From contig CM035162.1 in NCBI GenBank assembly GCA_020205615.1, positions 43,762,464 to 43,826,463 on the forward strand: DNA of 64,000 nt. The letters run 5' to 3'. The DNA is from Panax quinquefolius (Eukaryota; Streptophyta; Magnoliopsida; Apiales; Araliaceae). Every line of letters begins with the position of its first letter. Position 1 is the stretch's first letter. Positions 20,775 through 33,997 of this stretch are shown here, one piece after another. Both the position numbers and the translations under genes were made by a program. Below the pieces are notes generated by a model that worked only from the letters and a program-made list of their open reading frames with translations, was not told the origin of the DNA and did not search any database.

Positions 20775-23463
20775 TGTGACGACCCCAAAATAGGTCCATT
20801 CCATCCAACCCATTCTGAGTCGCCAAATACATGGTACAGAAACAACTACAACTTTATTATTACAACATAGAAACTACGAAGTTTAAATACGAGATATTGT
20901 CATCTAGACAATATCCACACGCAAATAAATCCCCATCATAATTATTGATACATTATTTTACAAAATGGTGAGGACTACTAAACAACTCTCTCTAGAACCT
21001 TCATTCCATATTACCCCGACTACTCTGCTACATTCTCGCCTCCCCGAGAAGAAAATGGAACAACAAGGAAAAGGGTGAGCTCAACTAGCCCAAGTAAAGA
21101 ATGTTATGACTAAGATAATATACAATAAATTATCGTTAGTCTCCAACAGGAAAAAATCGATAGAATACAATGAACAACAAGTTTCGGATCAATATTCGCA
21201 ATGAAAATAATAATTCATAGAAGAGTTACGTAGAGAATGAAATGCTATAATCTATGAATTTAATGATCCATCATCAATATTTTATCCCCGTAACATCAAT
21301 CAATATTCATCTCAAATCAATATTCATCTTTTGCACTACTGTGCCAAAGATATTCATCAATCGGTCATGTTCATCTCAACACTGTTCATCTTTGCACTAA
21401 AGGCCAAAGATATTCATCAATCGGTCGTATTCATCTCAACACTGCTCATCATCTTTGCACTCTGGGCCAAAGATATTCTTCAGAAATCATTCATCTGCAC
21501 TACAAAAGCCAAAGATATTCAATAATATCATCATTTAAGGAGGGAGGATGATGAAAATATTTTTAAAAAAGCGAATCCAAAGTGAAACAAAATGACAAGG
21601 ATTAAGGATTCGTACTTGGTTTTATCCACGTCCAAAAATACCTCAAAATAATCATAGTGGTGTAAAATTCAAGAATGATCAAAACATGGATACAATCAAA
21701 GCTAGTATCCGAGAATAGATATTTTAGATTTAAAAGAAAAATTTTCATTTTTTGACCAAATAGTGCCGTATTCGTGAATAGTCAGATATCGTGAATAGTC
21801 TAGAGTATCGTGAATAGTAACTCACACCAAAAGATAGAAAATTCACAAAAAACATCTTCACGCTTCATTAATAGTACTCGTGAATAGTAACTCGTGAATA
21901 GTAACTCATGAATAGTAACTCGTGAATAGTAACTCATGAATAGTAACTCGACATGAAAAAGTTCCAAATTTGATAAAAAGTACCAACCAATATTTCAAAG
22001 ATAATGATATTGAAGAATTAATATCATTTGAGAAGAAAATAACATCCCTTACCTCGAAAGACAAGACTTTCTTAGTTGAAACACAGGATATAGTCTTTGA
22101 AGGAACTTGCACCGTCTAACAATACTCAAAGTATACTCAAAATACTCACAAGAATACGCCTCGATAATATAGAGAGAGAGAGAGAGAAAGCTTATGTTTA
22201 CGGTGTGATTTTCAATTCTAACTTAAACCTCTATTTATAGGAAAATGTTAGCCCGCCAAGGCAGACTTTGACTGCACACCGATGGCTTTTACTCGCTACT
22301 ATTGCCACCCACCACATTTGAAATAAAATTCAGCACATTTCTTCACCAACCACAAGTGGGGCCCACTCAATTCTAGAATTTTCCACCAAAATCAATTATA
22401 AACCTAATTTTTGAATCCGACACCTCTTAAAATTCACAACAAATCATTCGTGCATTTTAACGGTTCAAAATTTGTGGACATATACTCAACTTATGTATGT
22501 ATAACATATCCAAAAATTACAACGATCCAACGGTCGGATTAAAAATTATAACCCCGCAATATATCTCAAAACCCACGATTTGATTTTTAATACCTCCAAT
22601 CCGATAAAATCTTCGATAAAACACCTCAACATTAATTCCTTCATTAATAACCACATAAATAAATCCATCATTTATATTCATATAAAATAAATATTTCCTT
22701 ATCATATGAATCAATAATTAATTATTCACAAATAATATTCTGAGAATCACATTTATGACAACGAGTAGTCGTTCCCGGGAAAGAGGGGCTTTCAGATAAG
22801 GATTTCTCTTCTTGGTAGCGCAATTAGGTGACCAAACCTCTCCTCGATGTAACTTTCTAGACATTGCCAATAATGCTATCTAATAATATTATTTAAATAA
22901 TATGAATTATTGATCCGATAATGGAGATAATGTGCAAAATGACAATTATTGAACAACAATAATATAAAATATCAACGCAAAGAATTATTGAATCAATAAA
23001 ATAAAATATTGAAGCGGTAACTCATCGTGAAAATTATTGAGTAGTGCCTTCTTACGTAAGGATCAATAATTCAACAATCTTGTGCAATACCGGTGTCATT
23101 TCTTTATGCAACCCGCCAGACATCGTATTTTAACCACGGGTATTCAATGATCTTAATTGATAACAACTACGCCCGTTATTTTTAACCAACTTATATTTGT
23201 CGTTTTCTTCATCCAATCGCTTTCAGTTATGGGGCCCACACATGGCTGCTGGCCATCGCATGCGAATATTCCCGACAAGATTTAATATTCCACGACCAAA
23301 CGAATATTCCCCGACAACAATGAATATTTTATAACCACTTGCTTATTTTGAAATATTTGCGCATTTTACCCATAACTAACCACATTAATCAAATCCACCC
23401 TTACTATTTCAAAATAATAAATAAAGGAAATTCCTTTTTATTTAAAAATTTCGGGGTCTTACA
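20775..23463 (-). repeat. 3' LTR of the Gypsy element (physical left)
   Basis: Contains two internal repeat arrays. 21336-21532 has copies of a roughly 55-bp unit around AAAGATATTCATCAATCGGTC. 21770-21956 has copies of a 13-16 bp unit around GTGAATAGTAACTC. Both recur in the other LTR and in the LTRs at 51276 and 59250. A TATA-like CTATTTATAG lies near 22230-22240 (minus-strand promoter side). Confidence 0.9.
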
Positions 23464-25190
23464 ACCTCCCCTCCTTATGAAATTTCGTCCTCGAAATTGA
23501 CGTACGTACCTGGTGTTTCGAAAAGATGAGAATACCTCGCTTTCATTTTCGTTTCCAACTCCCAGGTCATTTCCTCTATAGCATGATTCCTCCACAAAAC
23601 TTTAACTTGTGGTATGACCTTCACAAGACAGGACATGCTTCCTTCCTATCCAAAATCTTGACAGTATTCCTCCTCATACGTTAAGTCTTCTGGCTATCTC
23701 GTCCGGTTCTAACTCAACGCGTAGTTCGGTCGTCCACATATTTACGTAACATCGACACGTGAAAAGCGTTATGAACACGCGTCATACTTGGTGGTAAAAC
23801 GAGTCTATAGGCCACGAGTTCCTATTCAATCGAGAATTTCAAATGGATTAATAAATCGAAGGTTTGAGCTTTCCTCACCTCACCGATTCTCGCTTTTAAA
23901 ATAACAACTTCTTGCACCTCCTTCTTCAAATTCATCACTTTCGGTGTGTAGCTTTGAAGCGACTTTAACTTTATCGATTAAAGTCGATTATACTCAGATA
24001 TCATCACATACTCGTATATCATCACGTGGGTACCTAGAGTTTTCATCTCCATCTCTATTATTTGTATATTATACTGAAATGAGTCTTTGACAATATTGTA
24101 CTCGACTTGTATACGATCTTCTACTCAACACGTCGCCTACCACGTTCGCTTTTCCAGGATGGCATGGTCAGAACATGTGCTGAAATGAGTCTCCTCTTGA
24201 GTTCTTCGAAGTTCTTCCCACATTCCTTGCTCCATTTGAATTTTGTATCTCTATAAGTCAGCTACGTTAATGGAATAGCGATTCGAGAATATCCTTCAAC
24301 GAATCTCCGATAATAACCAACTAAGCCTAGAAAGCTACGATTTCGATTCTCGACTTAGGTTGCTCTCAACTGTGACTCATATCCCAACCTTGGATAACAC
24401 GTTACAATGACACCTATCAATTTACTATCGCACGAATATGGTGTCCCCTACAGAGAGTCTGGCTTCGGTGTATTCCACAAAGGAAGTCACCGGATAAAGG
24501 CTCGGTACCAAATTCTATAGTTGAATTTTTAACTCACGAAGTTCAATAGAGCCATTCGATATGAGATTTTAGAAATGAGTTTTGTCACGGGTTCAAAGTC
24601 GATACAAAATTTAATATCGAAGCTTTGGGAGTAAGCCAATAAATTCTTCAGGAAATACGTCAGGAAAAATCAATAACAACAAGAATATTATTCAAATCTG
24701 ACGTGTCTTTATTCAAATCCATAACATGGACTAAGAAAACTTGACATCCGTAATAAACGAATGACTTCATGGCTTGATATGAAAATGTTTGACTACAATG
24801 GTTTGATCGCTTGAGTTGAATAACGAGGTTGCTTAGGAATATGAAAACTAACAACCTTACAAAAGCAATCAATTTTGGCGTGATGAGTAGTTAACCTTAA
24901 AATCACATCAAAAACAAATATCTCTATAGAAATAAGGTTAACGGGTAATGTGATAGTGCCAACTCGAATCTAGCAAGATTTCTAAACAACGGATATAATG
25001 AAAGTTTCTCCTAATGGAGTCTCCATAAATAAGTCAAGTCTAATTTCTCCGTGAAGTCAAGTTCAAATGTTGGCAAAGCAAAGAAGAGATAAAAGAATGG
25101 GTAGAATCCCAGATTCTAGTAAGGTATAAACTTCGCAAGAATTTATAATTAACTAACCCGTGCTAACTTCGTTCGGATTCCTCGTATTTT
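23464..25190 (-). pseudogene. Gypsy pol remnants
   Basis: On the minus strand, near 23500-23600, a chromo/C-terminal pol block of the RNHAIEEMTWELE type precedes the polypurine tract. Near 24250-24350 lies an RT-RNase H thumb block resembling GYYRRFVEGYSRIA. Near 24660-24872 the protease/linker region can be followed with stops. Frames change often and large parts (integrase, most of RT) are missing. These are decayed fragments of one polyprotein. Confidence 0.65.
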
Positions 25191-25197
25191 AATTAGG

Positions 25198-26395
25198 TCA
25201 CGACAAACGCTCTTCCGTGAATCGTTGACTTTGACTTTTCGGGACATCCTTTTGAGTCACCGCCCCATTTACTATGTTTCGATATCGCATAATCTCGAAA
25301 GCGATATGTCCTTCTTTTCCACAATTATAACATACCTTAAACTGTTGTGGGCGGCCAATGATATGTCCCTCTTTCCGCATTTGTAACATACGACCGATGG
25401 TCTTTCTCCTCCCTTGGAACCCGGTTGCCCGGGCGCCGACGTCTTCACATGGTCGTTGTTGAATCTCTCTTTTAAAATCTCCTCCCAACTCGCTTCTTCT
25501 ATTTTCATGGCCACGATTACCACCAGAGTGGTTACCGCCTTTGCCGTATTCTTCTTTCTCCATTTGGTTATCGTTATTACGATGGTATGCTATCTTGGTG
25601 ATGATCCTGGTTATGGTCCCTCGGTTGAACGTACTCGTTATCTCGCTTCTAACAATTGAGCCTCATTGACAACATCGAATAGAGAAAATTTATGAGAAAT
25701 GAGATATCTTGGACGTATGTCGGGTTTCAAACCTCTCGAAACATCCGCGTCATACACGTTCCTCATTCTCCACCAAATGAGGTGCAAACTCGGATAACTC
25801 CATGAACTTCGCCTCGTCTTTGGGACACCGTCATGTTATTCTCGCTCCGCCTAATAAACTCCACTTCCTTCATACGACGAATACTTTCGGGGAAGTACTT
25901 GTCATTGAACTGCATTTTCTGAAACGTCTCCCATGACATGCCGAGTGCGGTATTTGATCGGTACGCTCATGATTCCCACCAAGATGTCCGCCTCGCCACG
26001 GAACATAAAAGTAGCGAATGGAACTTTCGTTTCTTCGTGCATCCCAAGACATCGAATATCTTGGTAATTTGCTTGACCCATGTTTCCGCCATGATCGGAT
26101 CCGGCTTTCCCTGCACTGCGGTGGTCCCAACTCTTTGAAGCGCTTGTTTGTGACCACCCGTGAATGCTATCATCTCCTCCTGTATTTTGAACACGAGTCT
26201 CCTCGTGCGATTTTGCATGAACCGCAAAAAAACTTCTAAACATCCCCTCGTTCATCATCGCTTTCGGTGGTGTTATTCACAGGAGGTACATTGCCTGACT
26301 GTTGCACGTTCTCCTCGTTGGCAATCTGAGGCATCTCCACGGTCTCATTTACTCCACTTGTTAATATTCTCATTCGACATTCTCAAAATCGCCAT
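25198..26395 (-). pseudogene. Gypsy gag with two zinc knuckles
   Basis: A Retrotrans_gag core is readable on the minus strand (about 26230-25960: ETWVKQITKIFDVLGC, FATFMFRGEAD). It is followed by a basic linker and two CCHC-type knuckles (near 25395-25355 CYKCGK and 25345-25300 CYNCGKEGHIAFE). Several frameshifts split it into overlapping frames. A closely related gag is at 58266-59082. Gag forms the retrotransposon capsid. Confidence 0.8.
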
Positions 26396-26565
26396 AAAAT
26401 AAGGGTTAATTAAGGAAATCAATCACATAATATCCCTATATATCTTGACCAACTAACAAATAAGCTTAGGTAGGACACACTATGCAAAGGATTTACTCGT
26501 CTCTCCCTCCTAGTTCTATTCCCCGATCTCCGCCAGAGATCATATCCCTAAGCTCGATATACAAC

Positions 26566-29247
26566 TGTGGCGACCCCAAAATAGGTCCATTCCATCCAAC
26601 CCATTCGAAAGTCGCCAAATACATGGTACGTAAATAACTACAACTTTATTATTACAACATAGAAACTACGAAGTTTAAATACGATATTGTCATTCAGACA
26701 ATATCCACACGCAAATAAATCCCCATCATAATTATTGATACATTATTTTACAAAATGGTGAGGACTACTAAACAACTCTCTCTAGAACCTTCATTCCATA
26801 CCCCCGACTAGTACTCGCTACATTCTCGCCTCCACGAGAAGAAAAATGGAACAACAAGGAAAAGGAGAGCTCAACTAGCCCAAGAAGAATGTTATGACTA
26901 AGATAATATACAATAAATTATCGTTAGTCTCCAACAGGGAAAAAATCGATAGAATACAACAACGAGATAACAAGTTTGAGATCAATATTCAAGAATGGAA
27001 ATAATAATTCATAGAAGAGTTACGTAGAGAATGAAATCTACTATAATCTATGAATTTAACGGTTCATCATCAATATTTTATATCCAGTAACATCAATCAA
27101 TATTCATCTCAAATCAATATTCATCTTTGCACTACACAGGCCAAAGATATTCATCAATCGGTCATGTTCATCTCAACACTGTTCATCTTTGCACTAAAGG
27201 CCAAAGATATTCATCAATCGGTCGTATGTTCATCTCAACTTTTGCTCATCTTTGCACTCTGGTGCCAAAGATATTCTTCAGAAATCATTCATCTTTGACT
27301 ACTGGCCAAAGATATTCAATAATATCATCATTTAAGACCGAGGATGATGAAAAATATTTTTAAAGAAGCGAATCCGGTGAAACAAAATGACAAGGATTAA
27401 GGATTCGTACTTGGTTTTATCCACGCCCAAAAATACCTCAAAAATAATCATAGTGGTGTAAAATTCAAGAATGATCAAAACATGGATACAATCAAAGCTA
27501 GTATCCGAATAGATATTTTAGATTTAAAAGAAAAATTTTCATTTTTCGGCAAATAGTCTTTATTCGTGAATAATAGTCAGATATCGTGAATAGGCCAGAG
27601 TATCGTGAATAGTAACTCAGAACACCAAAAGATAGAAATTCCACAAAAAACATCTTCACGCTTCATGAATAGTACTCGTGAATAAGTAACTCGTGAATAG
27701 TAACTCATGAATAGTAACTCGTGAATAGTAACTCATGAATAGTAACTCAGAGCATGAAAAAGTTCCAAATTTGATAAAAGTACCAACCAATATTTCAAAG
27801 ATAATGATATTGAAGAATTAATATCATTTGAGAAGAAAATAACATCCCTTACCTCGAAAGACAAGTTTCTTAGTAAAAAACAGGATATAGTCTTTGAAGG
27901 AACTTGCAAATCTAACAATACTCAAAGTATACTCAAAATACTCACAAGAATACGCTCGATAATATAGAGAGAAAGAGAGAAAGCTTATGTTTACGGTGTG
28001 ATTTTCAATTCTAACAGCCCTCTATTTATAGGAAAATGTTAATTACCAAAGCAGACTTTGACTGCTACCGATGGCTTTACTCGCTACTATTGCCACCCAC
28101 CACATTTGAAATAAAATTCAGCACATTTCTTCACCAACCACAAGTGGGGCCCACTCAATTCTAGAATTTTCCACCAAAATCAATTATAAACCTAATTTTT
28201 GAATCCGACACCTCTTAAAATTCACAACAAATCATTCGTGCATTTTTAACGGTTCAAAATTTGTGGACATATACTCAACTTATGTATGTATAACATATCC
28301 AAAAATTACAACGATCCAACTGGTCGGATTAAAAATTATAACCCATGTAATATATCTCAAAAACCCCGATTTGATTTTTAATACCTCCAATCCGATAAAA
28401 TATCGATAAAACACCTCAACATTAATTCCTTCATTAATAACCACATAAATAAATCCATCATTTATATTCATATAAAATAAATATTTCTTATCATATGAAT
28501 CAATAATTAATTATTCACAAATAATATTACGAGAATCACATTTATGACAACCAGTCGTTCTCCTGGAAAGAGGGGCTTTCAGATAAGGATTTCTCCTCAT
28601 TGGGCGCGCAATTAGGTGACCAAACCTCTCCTTGATGTAACTTTCTAGACATTGCCAATAATGCTATCTAATAATATTATTTAAATAATATGAATTATTG
28701 ATCGATAATGGAGATAATGTGCAATGACAATTATTGAACAACAATAATATAAAATATCAACGCAAAGAATTATTGAATCAATAAAATAAAATATTGAGCA
28801 AGTAACTCATCGTGAAAATTATTGAGTAGTGCCTTCTTACGTAAGGATCAATAATTCAACAATCTTTGCAATACGGTGTCTTTCGCGGCAACCACGCGTA
28901 TTCATCGTATTTTAACCAAGGGTATTCCAACAGTCTTAATTGGTAACAACTACTAGCCAAGTTATTTTTAACCAACTTATATTTATCGTTTTCTTCATCC
29001 AATCGCTTTCAGTTATGGGGCCCACACATGGCTGCTGGCTAGTCGCACGAATATTCCCGACAAGATCTGAATATTCCACGACCAAACGAATATTCAAACA
29101 ACAATGAATATTTTATAACCACTTGCTTATTTTGAAATATTTATGCATTTTACCCATAACTAACCACATTAATCAAATCCACCCTTACTATTTCAAAATA
29201 ATAAATAAAGGAAATTCCTTTTATTTAAAAAAATTTAGGGTCTTACA
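26566..29247 (-). repeat. 5' LTR of the Gypsy element (physical right)
   Basis: Partner of 20775-23463. It has the same repeat arrays (27127-27320 and 27570-27750) and the same TG...CA ends (TGTGGCGACC... to ...TCTTACA). Differences from its partner are dispersed short indels, several of them next to each other near 27230-27260 and 28850-28960. Confidence 0.9.
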
Positions 29248-29252
29248 CAATT

Positions 29253-30008
29253 ACTATTCTTCTTTTTATGTTTTATTTTTTGACATAAAAATATGTTCAT
29301 AATTTAAGTTACTCCTCTAAAATCTAAGAATAAAAGTTCTTATTATTTTATGTAATCTCAAGTTAAATATTTACTTATATTAAATAATCTATTTTTTACA
29401 ATAATTTATCGTAATATATATCCTTAGTATTAAATTTCATATTTTTATTATTTATATAATATCACTAGTCATGTATAGAAAAATATGCAATTAGTTGAGA
29501 GTTTAAATATGAATAATTTTATCATTTGACATTTTTTTTAAAAATTCGCATAAAATTAATCATCACTTTGATTCTCGGAGTGAGAGAGTACTTGTAAGTA
29601 TATCTTACTTCTATCTACAAATAGGAAACATTGGGAATCATAGATATAATAATCAGGTTTGATGAGGTTTGGTTTATTTGAGTTGGAGGCCCGGAACTAA
29701 TATGCTTGGCAATCGGTTGTCACGGGTACTATTTCAACAACCATAATCTATACCGTTGATTGCAACATTGGATGACACGGATTGAAATGGATTTCCCCCT
29801 GTCGCGACATGAGAAATTACTCATTCGCCCCTCATTTGCTCATTTGCTCATGTGCTACACTGTCTACCGCTACAAGTTATGGCGGTAGTTTAGTTAACTA
29901 ATAAATTAGATTGGCTCAGTGATAGCTTAAATTCTATTACCATCTATATATATCTATATATATATATATATATACCCATCTTAAATCTCTACATTAAACT
30001 AAATATAT
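29253..30008 (-). repeat. Repeat R1, copy 2, part right of the Gypsy insertion
   Basis: 29253-29456 is the reverse complement of 13480-13673 and 43260-43450; 29900-30008 matches the other end of R1. Between them (about 29460-29900) lies roughly 440 bp not found in the other copies, which replaces most of the tRNA-like segment. (AT)n is at 29945-29972. The repeat runs directly into the ATT array at 30009. No gene is seen. Confidence 0.65.
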
Positions 30009-30058
30009 ATTATTATTATTGTTATTGTTATTGTTGTTATTATTATTATTATTATGAC

Positions 30059-30151
<93 letters not shown>
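30009..30151. repeat. ATT microsatellite
   Basis: About 140 bp of ATT triplets with GTT interruptions, directly between repeat R1 and the inverted-repeat element starting at 30152. Poly-Asn frames here are artefacts. Confidence 0.95.
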
Positions 30152-31146
30152 GGGTTAAATGCAAAGTCGACCACTGAACTTTTCTGATATTTGGGTATTG
30201 AGCCTCTTTCTTTTGGTCAACGCAAACTAGGCCCATTTCTATTAAAAAAATTGAACTTTGAACTCCAAGCGCCACATGTACGTTGACCTGCTGACGTGGC
30301 ACACGTGGCGCGTACGTGACAGATCGACGTGGTATTTTTTTGATTTTTTAATTTTTTTTTACTTCATTCAACTGCTCATTCAGCCATTCAGTTCAAAAAA
30401 TCTGACTTAGTCATTCAGCTCGTCTATCTTACCGATTCAACAATTCAGACCAAAACAAACAAACTTTGACCGATTCAAACCATTCGATTCAAATTCCATC
30501 CATTTCTAAACAAACACCCCCTAACTAAGCCGCAAAGTCATGAAACCTAAAATTTTTAATTAAAATCCTACAAAGTTTAAAATTAATAAATAATTACGAT
30601 TTTTTTAGTGTAGTAAGAATTAAATGCCACTTCTGGTCAATTAATTTTAGCTATATAAAAGCATCATCGAGAAAGGAAAGAAAAAAAAAGTGAGTACAAA
30701 TAAGCAAAAGTGGAGACAAGAATGAAGCTTTTGCTCACATCCTCGAATATATACTCCCTCCTTTCTTCGTTTTAAAATAAATCATTTTCTACTTTAATTC
30801 TAAAAAATAAAGTAATTAAAAGATATGAGGAGAAGTAATTAATTAGTATATAGATAATAATGAAATTTCAAAATAACATTAATTATTAATGAAAAATTTT
30901 TAATACGCCATGAGAGGAGGGAATAGTATAGGAGTAACTTTTATAGAAATGTGCGTATATAATATAATACGATTGGAGTAGTAATATATACATATCTTTT
31001 TAAATAAATAGTTAATAGTCCATGCATGAGTTATATAATATAATACGATTGGAGTAGTAGTATAAATAGTTAATGGTCGACTTTGCATTAATGAAATTAT
31101 ATGTTATGTTAAATAATAAACATAACATATAATTCAATCTATTCTA

Positions 31147-31160
31147 TTTTTTATAACTCA

Positions 31161-31196
<36 letters not shown>

Positions 31197-31234
31197 GTTG
31201 TTGTTGTTATTATTATTATTATTATTATTAATAC

Positions 31235-31275
<41 letters not shown>

Positions 31276-31436
31276 TCCTTGAATAACTAACTATATTATT
31301 ATTATTATTATTAATATTTTTTTATATTTTTTTTATTATTATTGTTATTTTTATTTTTATTTTTTATTATTATTATTATTATTACTATTACTACTACTAT
31401 TATTATTATTGTTATTGTTATTATTATTATTAGTAC
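31147..31436. repeat. ATT microsatellite, interrupted
   Basis: Long ATT array with GTT and ACT variants and a short AT-rich interruption near 31275-31345. It lies inside the inverted-repeat element. Confidence 0.9.
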
Positions 31437-31854
31437 TACAAATATAAATATTAACAGTTATTATTAATGGTATGTAGTGAATGAGAAGAAAGGAATATAT
31501 GGGGGAAATCTATGTTTTGATATAAATATTAATCCTTGCAAAATATTAACAATAGACATGTGTTGCTCCAATGGTCATACAACTAAACTTTCAAAGGTGA
31601 GGTTTGGAGTTCAAGTCTTGGCAAAGACAAGATTTTGGAAAAAATTCAAAAGATGTCATGTCAGAAATCCTCACATTTAAAATTAAAATATAAAATACCA
31701 CGTCAAATCTATCATGTGGGCGCCACGTGTGCCACGTCAGCAGGTCAACGCACATGTGGCGCCTGGGGTTCAAAATTCAAATTTTTTGACCGGAAGAAAT
31801 GGGCTCAATACCCAAATATCAGAAAAGTTCAGTGGTCGACTTTGCATTTAACCC

Positions 31855-31860
31855 TTGTTG

Positions 31861-31898
<38 letters not shown>

Positions 31899-31923
31899 TG
31901 TACTATAATTATTATTATTATTA

Positions 31924-31993
<70 letters not shown>
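31855..31993. repeat. ATT microsatellite between duplicated element ends
   Basis: Starts with GTT triplets and continues as ATT for about 135 bp. It separates the two copies of the right end of the inverted-repeat element, so array and end were duplicated together. Confidence 0.92.
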
Positions 31994-32367
31994 AATTAGT
32001 TGTGGTATGTAGTGAAGGAGAATAAAGGAATATATGGGGAAAATCTCATATTTTGATATAAATATTAATCCTTGCAAATTATTAACAATAGATTTATGTT
32101 GCTCCAGTGGTCATATGACCAAAATTTCAAATGTGAGGTTAATAGTTCAAATCTTTGGATAGACAATTTTTGGAAAAAATTCAAAAAACACCATGTCAGG
32201 CCTGCCACGTCAGCAGGTCAACGCACATGTGGCAACGCACATGTGGCGCTTGGGGGTTCAAAGTCTAAATTTTTTAATAGAAAGGGGCTCAGTTTGCGTT
32301 GACCAGAAAAAAGGGGCTCAATACCCAAATATCAGAAATGTTCAATGGTCGACTTTGCATTTAACCC

Positions 32368-33032
32368 TTTATAAGTCAAAAAAAGTTAAAATTTAAGTTA
32401 TTGTCAAACACTAAATAATAACAAATGACTTATAAGTTAGTTTGACCAACTTATAAGTCATTGACAAACACCCTCTAATTGAAGATATAAAGAGAAATTA
32501 ATATTTGCTTATAAAAAAAATTTACAAGTCAAGAAAAAAAAAATTTGAAAGAGGAAAATTTCCATTGTTTCTACAAAAAATATCATTTCTAAAAGAAAAT
32601 AATTATTTTTAAAAAAGAATCTACTTTTATTTTTCTTTGATAGTAATATAAAATATATAATATATTCTCAAGTTTATCGTTATCATTTTATTATCATATC
32701 ACACTCTTAAATTAACCGTTATAATCGTTAGGAATTTATATAAAATTAAAATATAACTTTAATATTTATAAATTAAATAAATAAAATTATTTTCGTGGAA
32801 CGAAGAAGAGAGTATAATATTTTGTAACTCCAAGATTGTTGAATCTAAAAAGAATGGTTCCACCATTATAGAATTCCTATAATGTCTGAAGTAAGATGAA
32901 TGGTTCCACCATTATAGAATTCTTTGGTTTCTAAGGCTTCAATTTTTCGATGTTAAGTCATGTCTGAGTTGCAATTTATTTGAAATTTTAATTGTGTTTA
33001 ACTTAACAGGTTTATCCAAACATAGTAGTAGT
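32368..33032. other. AT-rich spacer in CACTA-1
   Basis: No gene is seen. 32383-32470 contains repeated GACTTATAAGT-type palindromes like those in R1. 32845-32935 has a direct repeat around GAATGGTTCCACCATTATAGAATT. Confidence 0.45.
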
Positions 33033-33040
33033 AGTAGTAC

Positions 33041-33119
<79 letters not shown>

Positions 33120-33202
33120 TATATTATTATTATTATTATTGTTATTTATTATTATAATAATAATAATAATTATTATTATTATTAGTACTACTATTATTAT
33201 TA

Positions 33203-33264
<62 letters not shown>

Positions 33265-33328
33265 TTTATTATTATTACTATTATTATTATTATTATATTA
33301 TTATTATTATTATTATTATTATTAGTAC

Positions 33329-33366
<38 letters not shown>

Positions 33367-33391
33367 GTACTATTATTATTATTATTATTAT
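33033..33391. repeat. ATT microsatellite, about 360 bp
   Basis: The longest triplet array in the window, with ACT/AGT interruptions. A short inverted part (ATAATAATA near 33150-33172) allows a hairpin. The Ile- and Leu-rich frames in it are artefacts. Confidence 0.95.
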
Positions 33392-33429
33392 CTTAATTTA
33401 AAATGCAACATGTTAATAATCGTTTAAAA

Positions 33430-33997
33430 AAGTTGTATAAAATATCAATGAAAATAAAAATTGTTATGATGAATGTGGTCTATATTAAACGAAATATAGC
33501 AACAAAAAAACTTTCGTTACCCACGATGAGGAGAAATCAAGTAGTTAGAAATTTTGCAACGAATTTCTAACGAATTTTATTTCCTAATTTTGCAACTACT
33601 TATGAATTTCGTTGCAAAAAGTGAAAGCCAGACATAATCTGCAACGAAGGACAAGTTTCGTTACTAAACATACACTTTTAGCAACGACTTATAAAGTCGT
33701 TGCCTGAAAAATCGTTGTTAAAGCCCTATTTTTAGCAACAAAAAAAACTTTCGTTGCCTACGATGACGAGAAATCAAGTGGCCGAAAATTTTGCAACGAA
33801 TTTATAACGAAATTTTTTTCCGCCAATGAATTAGCAACGAAATGTTGCAACGACATATGAATTTCGTTGCAAAAAAGTGAAAGCTTGACACAATCTGTAA
33901 CGAAGGACAACTTTCGTTGCTAAACATATACTTTTAGCAACGACTTATAAAGTCGTTGCCCGAAAAATCGTTGCTAAATGCCTATTTTTTTGTAGTG
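33430..33997. repeat. CACTA-1 right end with subterminal repeats
   Basis: Two copies of a block of about 245 bp (about 33480-33725 and 33727-33980) carry GCAACGA/TCGTTGC motifs and end in TTTTTTTGTAGTG at 33997. The tandem duplication of the subterminal block is visible in the repeated CTTTCGTTACCCACGATGA / CTTTCGTTGCCTACGATGA. Confidence 0.85.

Larger units (their letters stand above)
20775..29247 (-). mobile_element. Ty3/Gypsy LTR retrotransposon with target duplication CAATT
   Basis: 8.47 kb, minus strand. LTRs 20775-23463 and 26566-29247 are both about 2.68 kb with TG...CA ends. The 5-bp duplication CAATT is at 20770-20774 and 29248-29252. The 3.1-kb interior holds gag and remnants of protease, RT and the pol C-terminus but no recognisable integrase core, so it is defective. 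The polypurine tract lies next to the left LTR (reverse complement of 23464-23480). A degenerate tRNA-Met-like primer site adjoins the right LTR at about 26548-26565. The two LTRs differ mainly by small indels and substitutions. Confidence 0.92.
30152..32367. mobile_element. Inverted-repeat element with duplicated right end (possibly Mutator-like)
   Basis: The left terminus (GGGTTAAATGCAAAGTCGAC, 30152-30320) is matched in reverse at 31700-31854 and again at 32197-32367. The right part appears duplicated: 31450-31854 and 32000-32367 share order and sequence, each preceded by an ATT array. Start bases GGGTTAA resemble the Mutator-like element at 11426. A clear target duplication could not be read because ATT arrays flank it. 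30320-31146 is AT-rich with no gene. The terminal regions contain palindromic CACGTGGC/GCCACGTG-type sequence around 30280-30310. Confidence 0.5.
13856..33997. mobile_element. CACTA-1, gene-carrying CACTA (CMC) transposon with nested insertions
   Basis: Begins CACTACAAAAAAATGG and ends in the inverse TTTTTTTGTAGTG, flanked by the 3-bp duplication CAT (13853-13855, 33998-34000). The uninterrupted target is visible at 10896-10930. Both ends have dense subterminal repeats of GCAACGA/TAGCAACG type in both orientations. Length is 20.1 kb, of which 8.5 kb is the nested Gypsy element; microsatellites and another inverted-repeat element add more. No transposase (TNP2-type) domain was recognised, so it is probably non-autonomous. 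It contains exon-like pieces of host genes between about 17550 and 19400. Confidence 0.85.

Noticed and set aside
21336..21956. Regularly spaced short repeats as a CRISPR array
   Set aside because: The units are contiguous degenerate tandem repeats inside plant LTRs, without constant spacers or cas genes.
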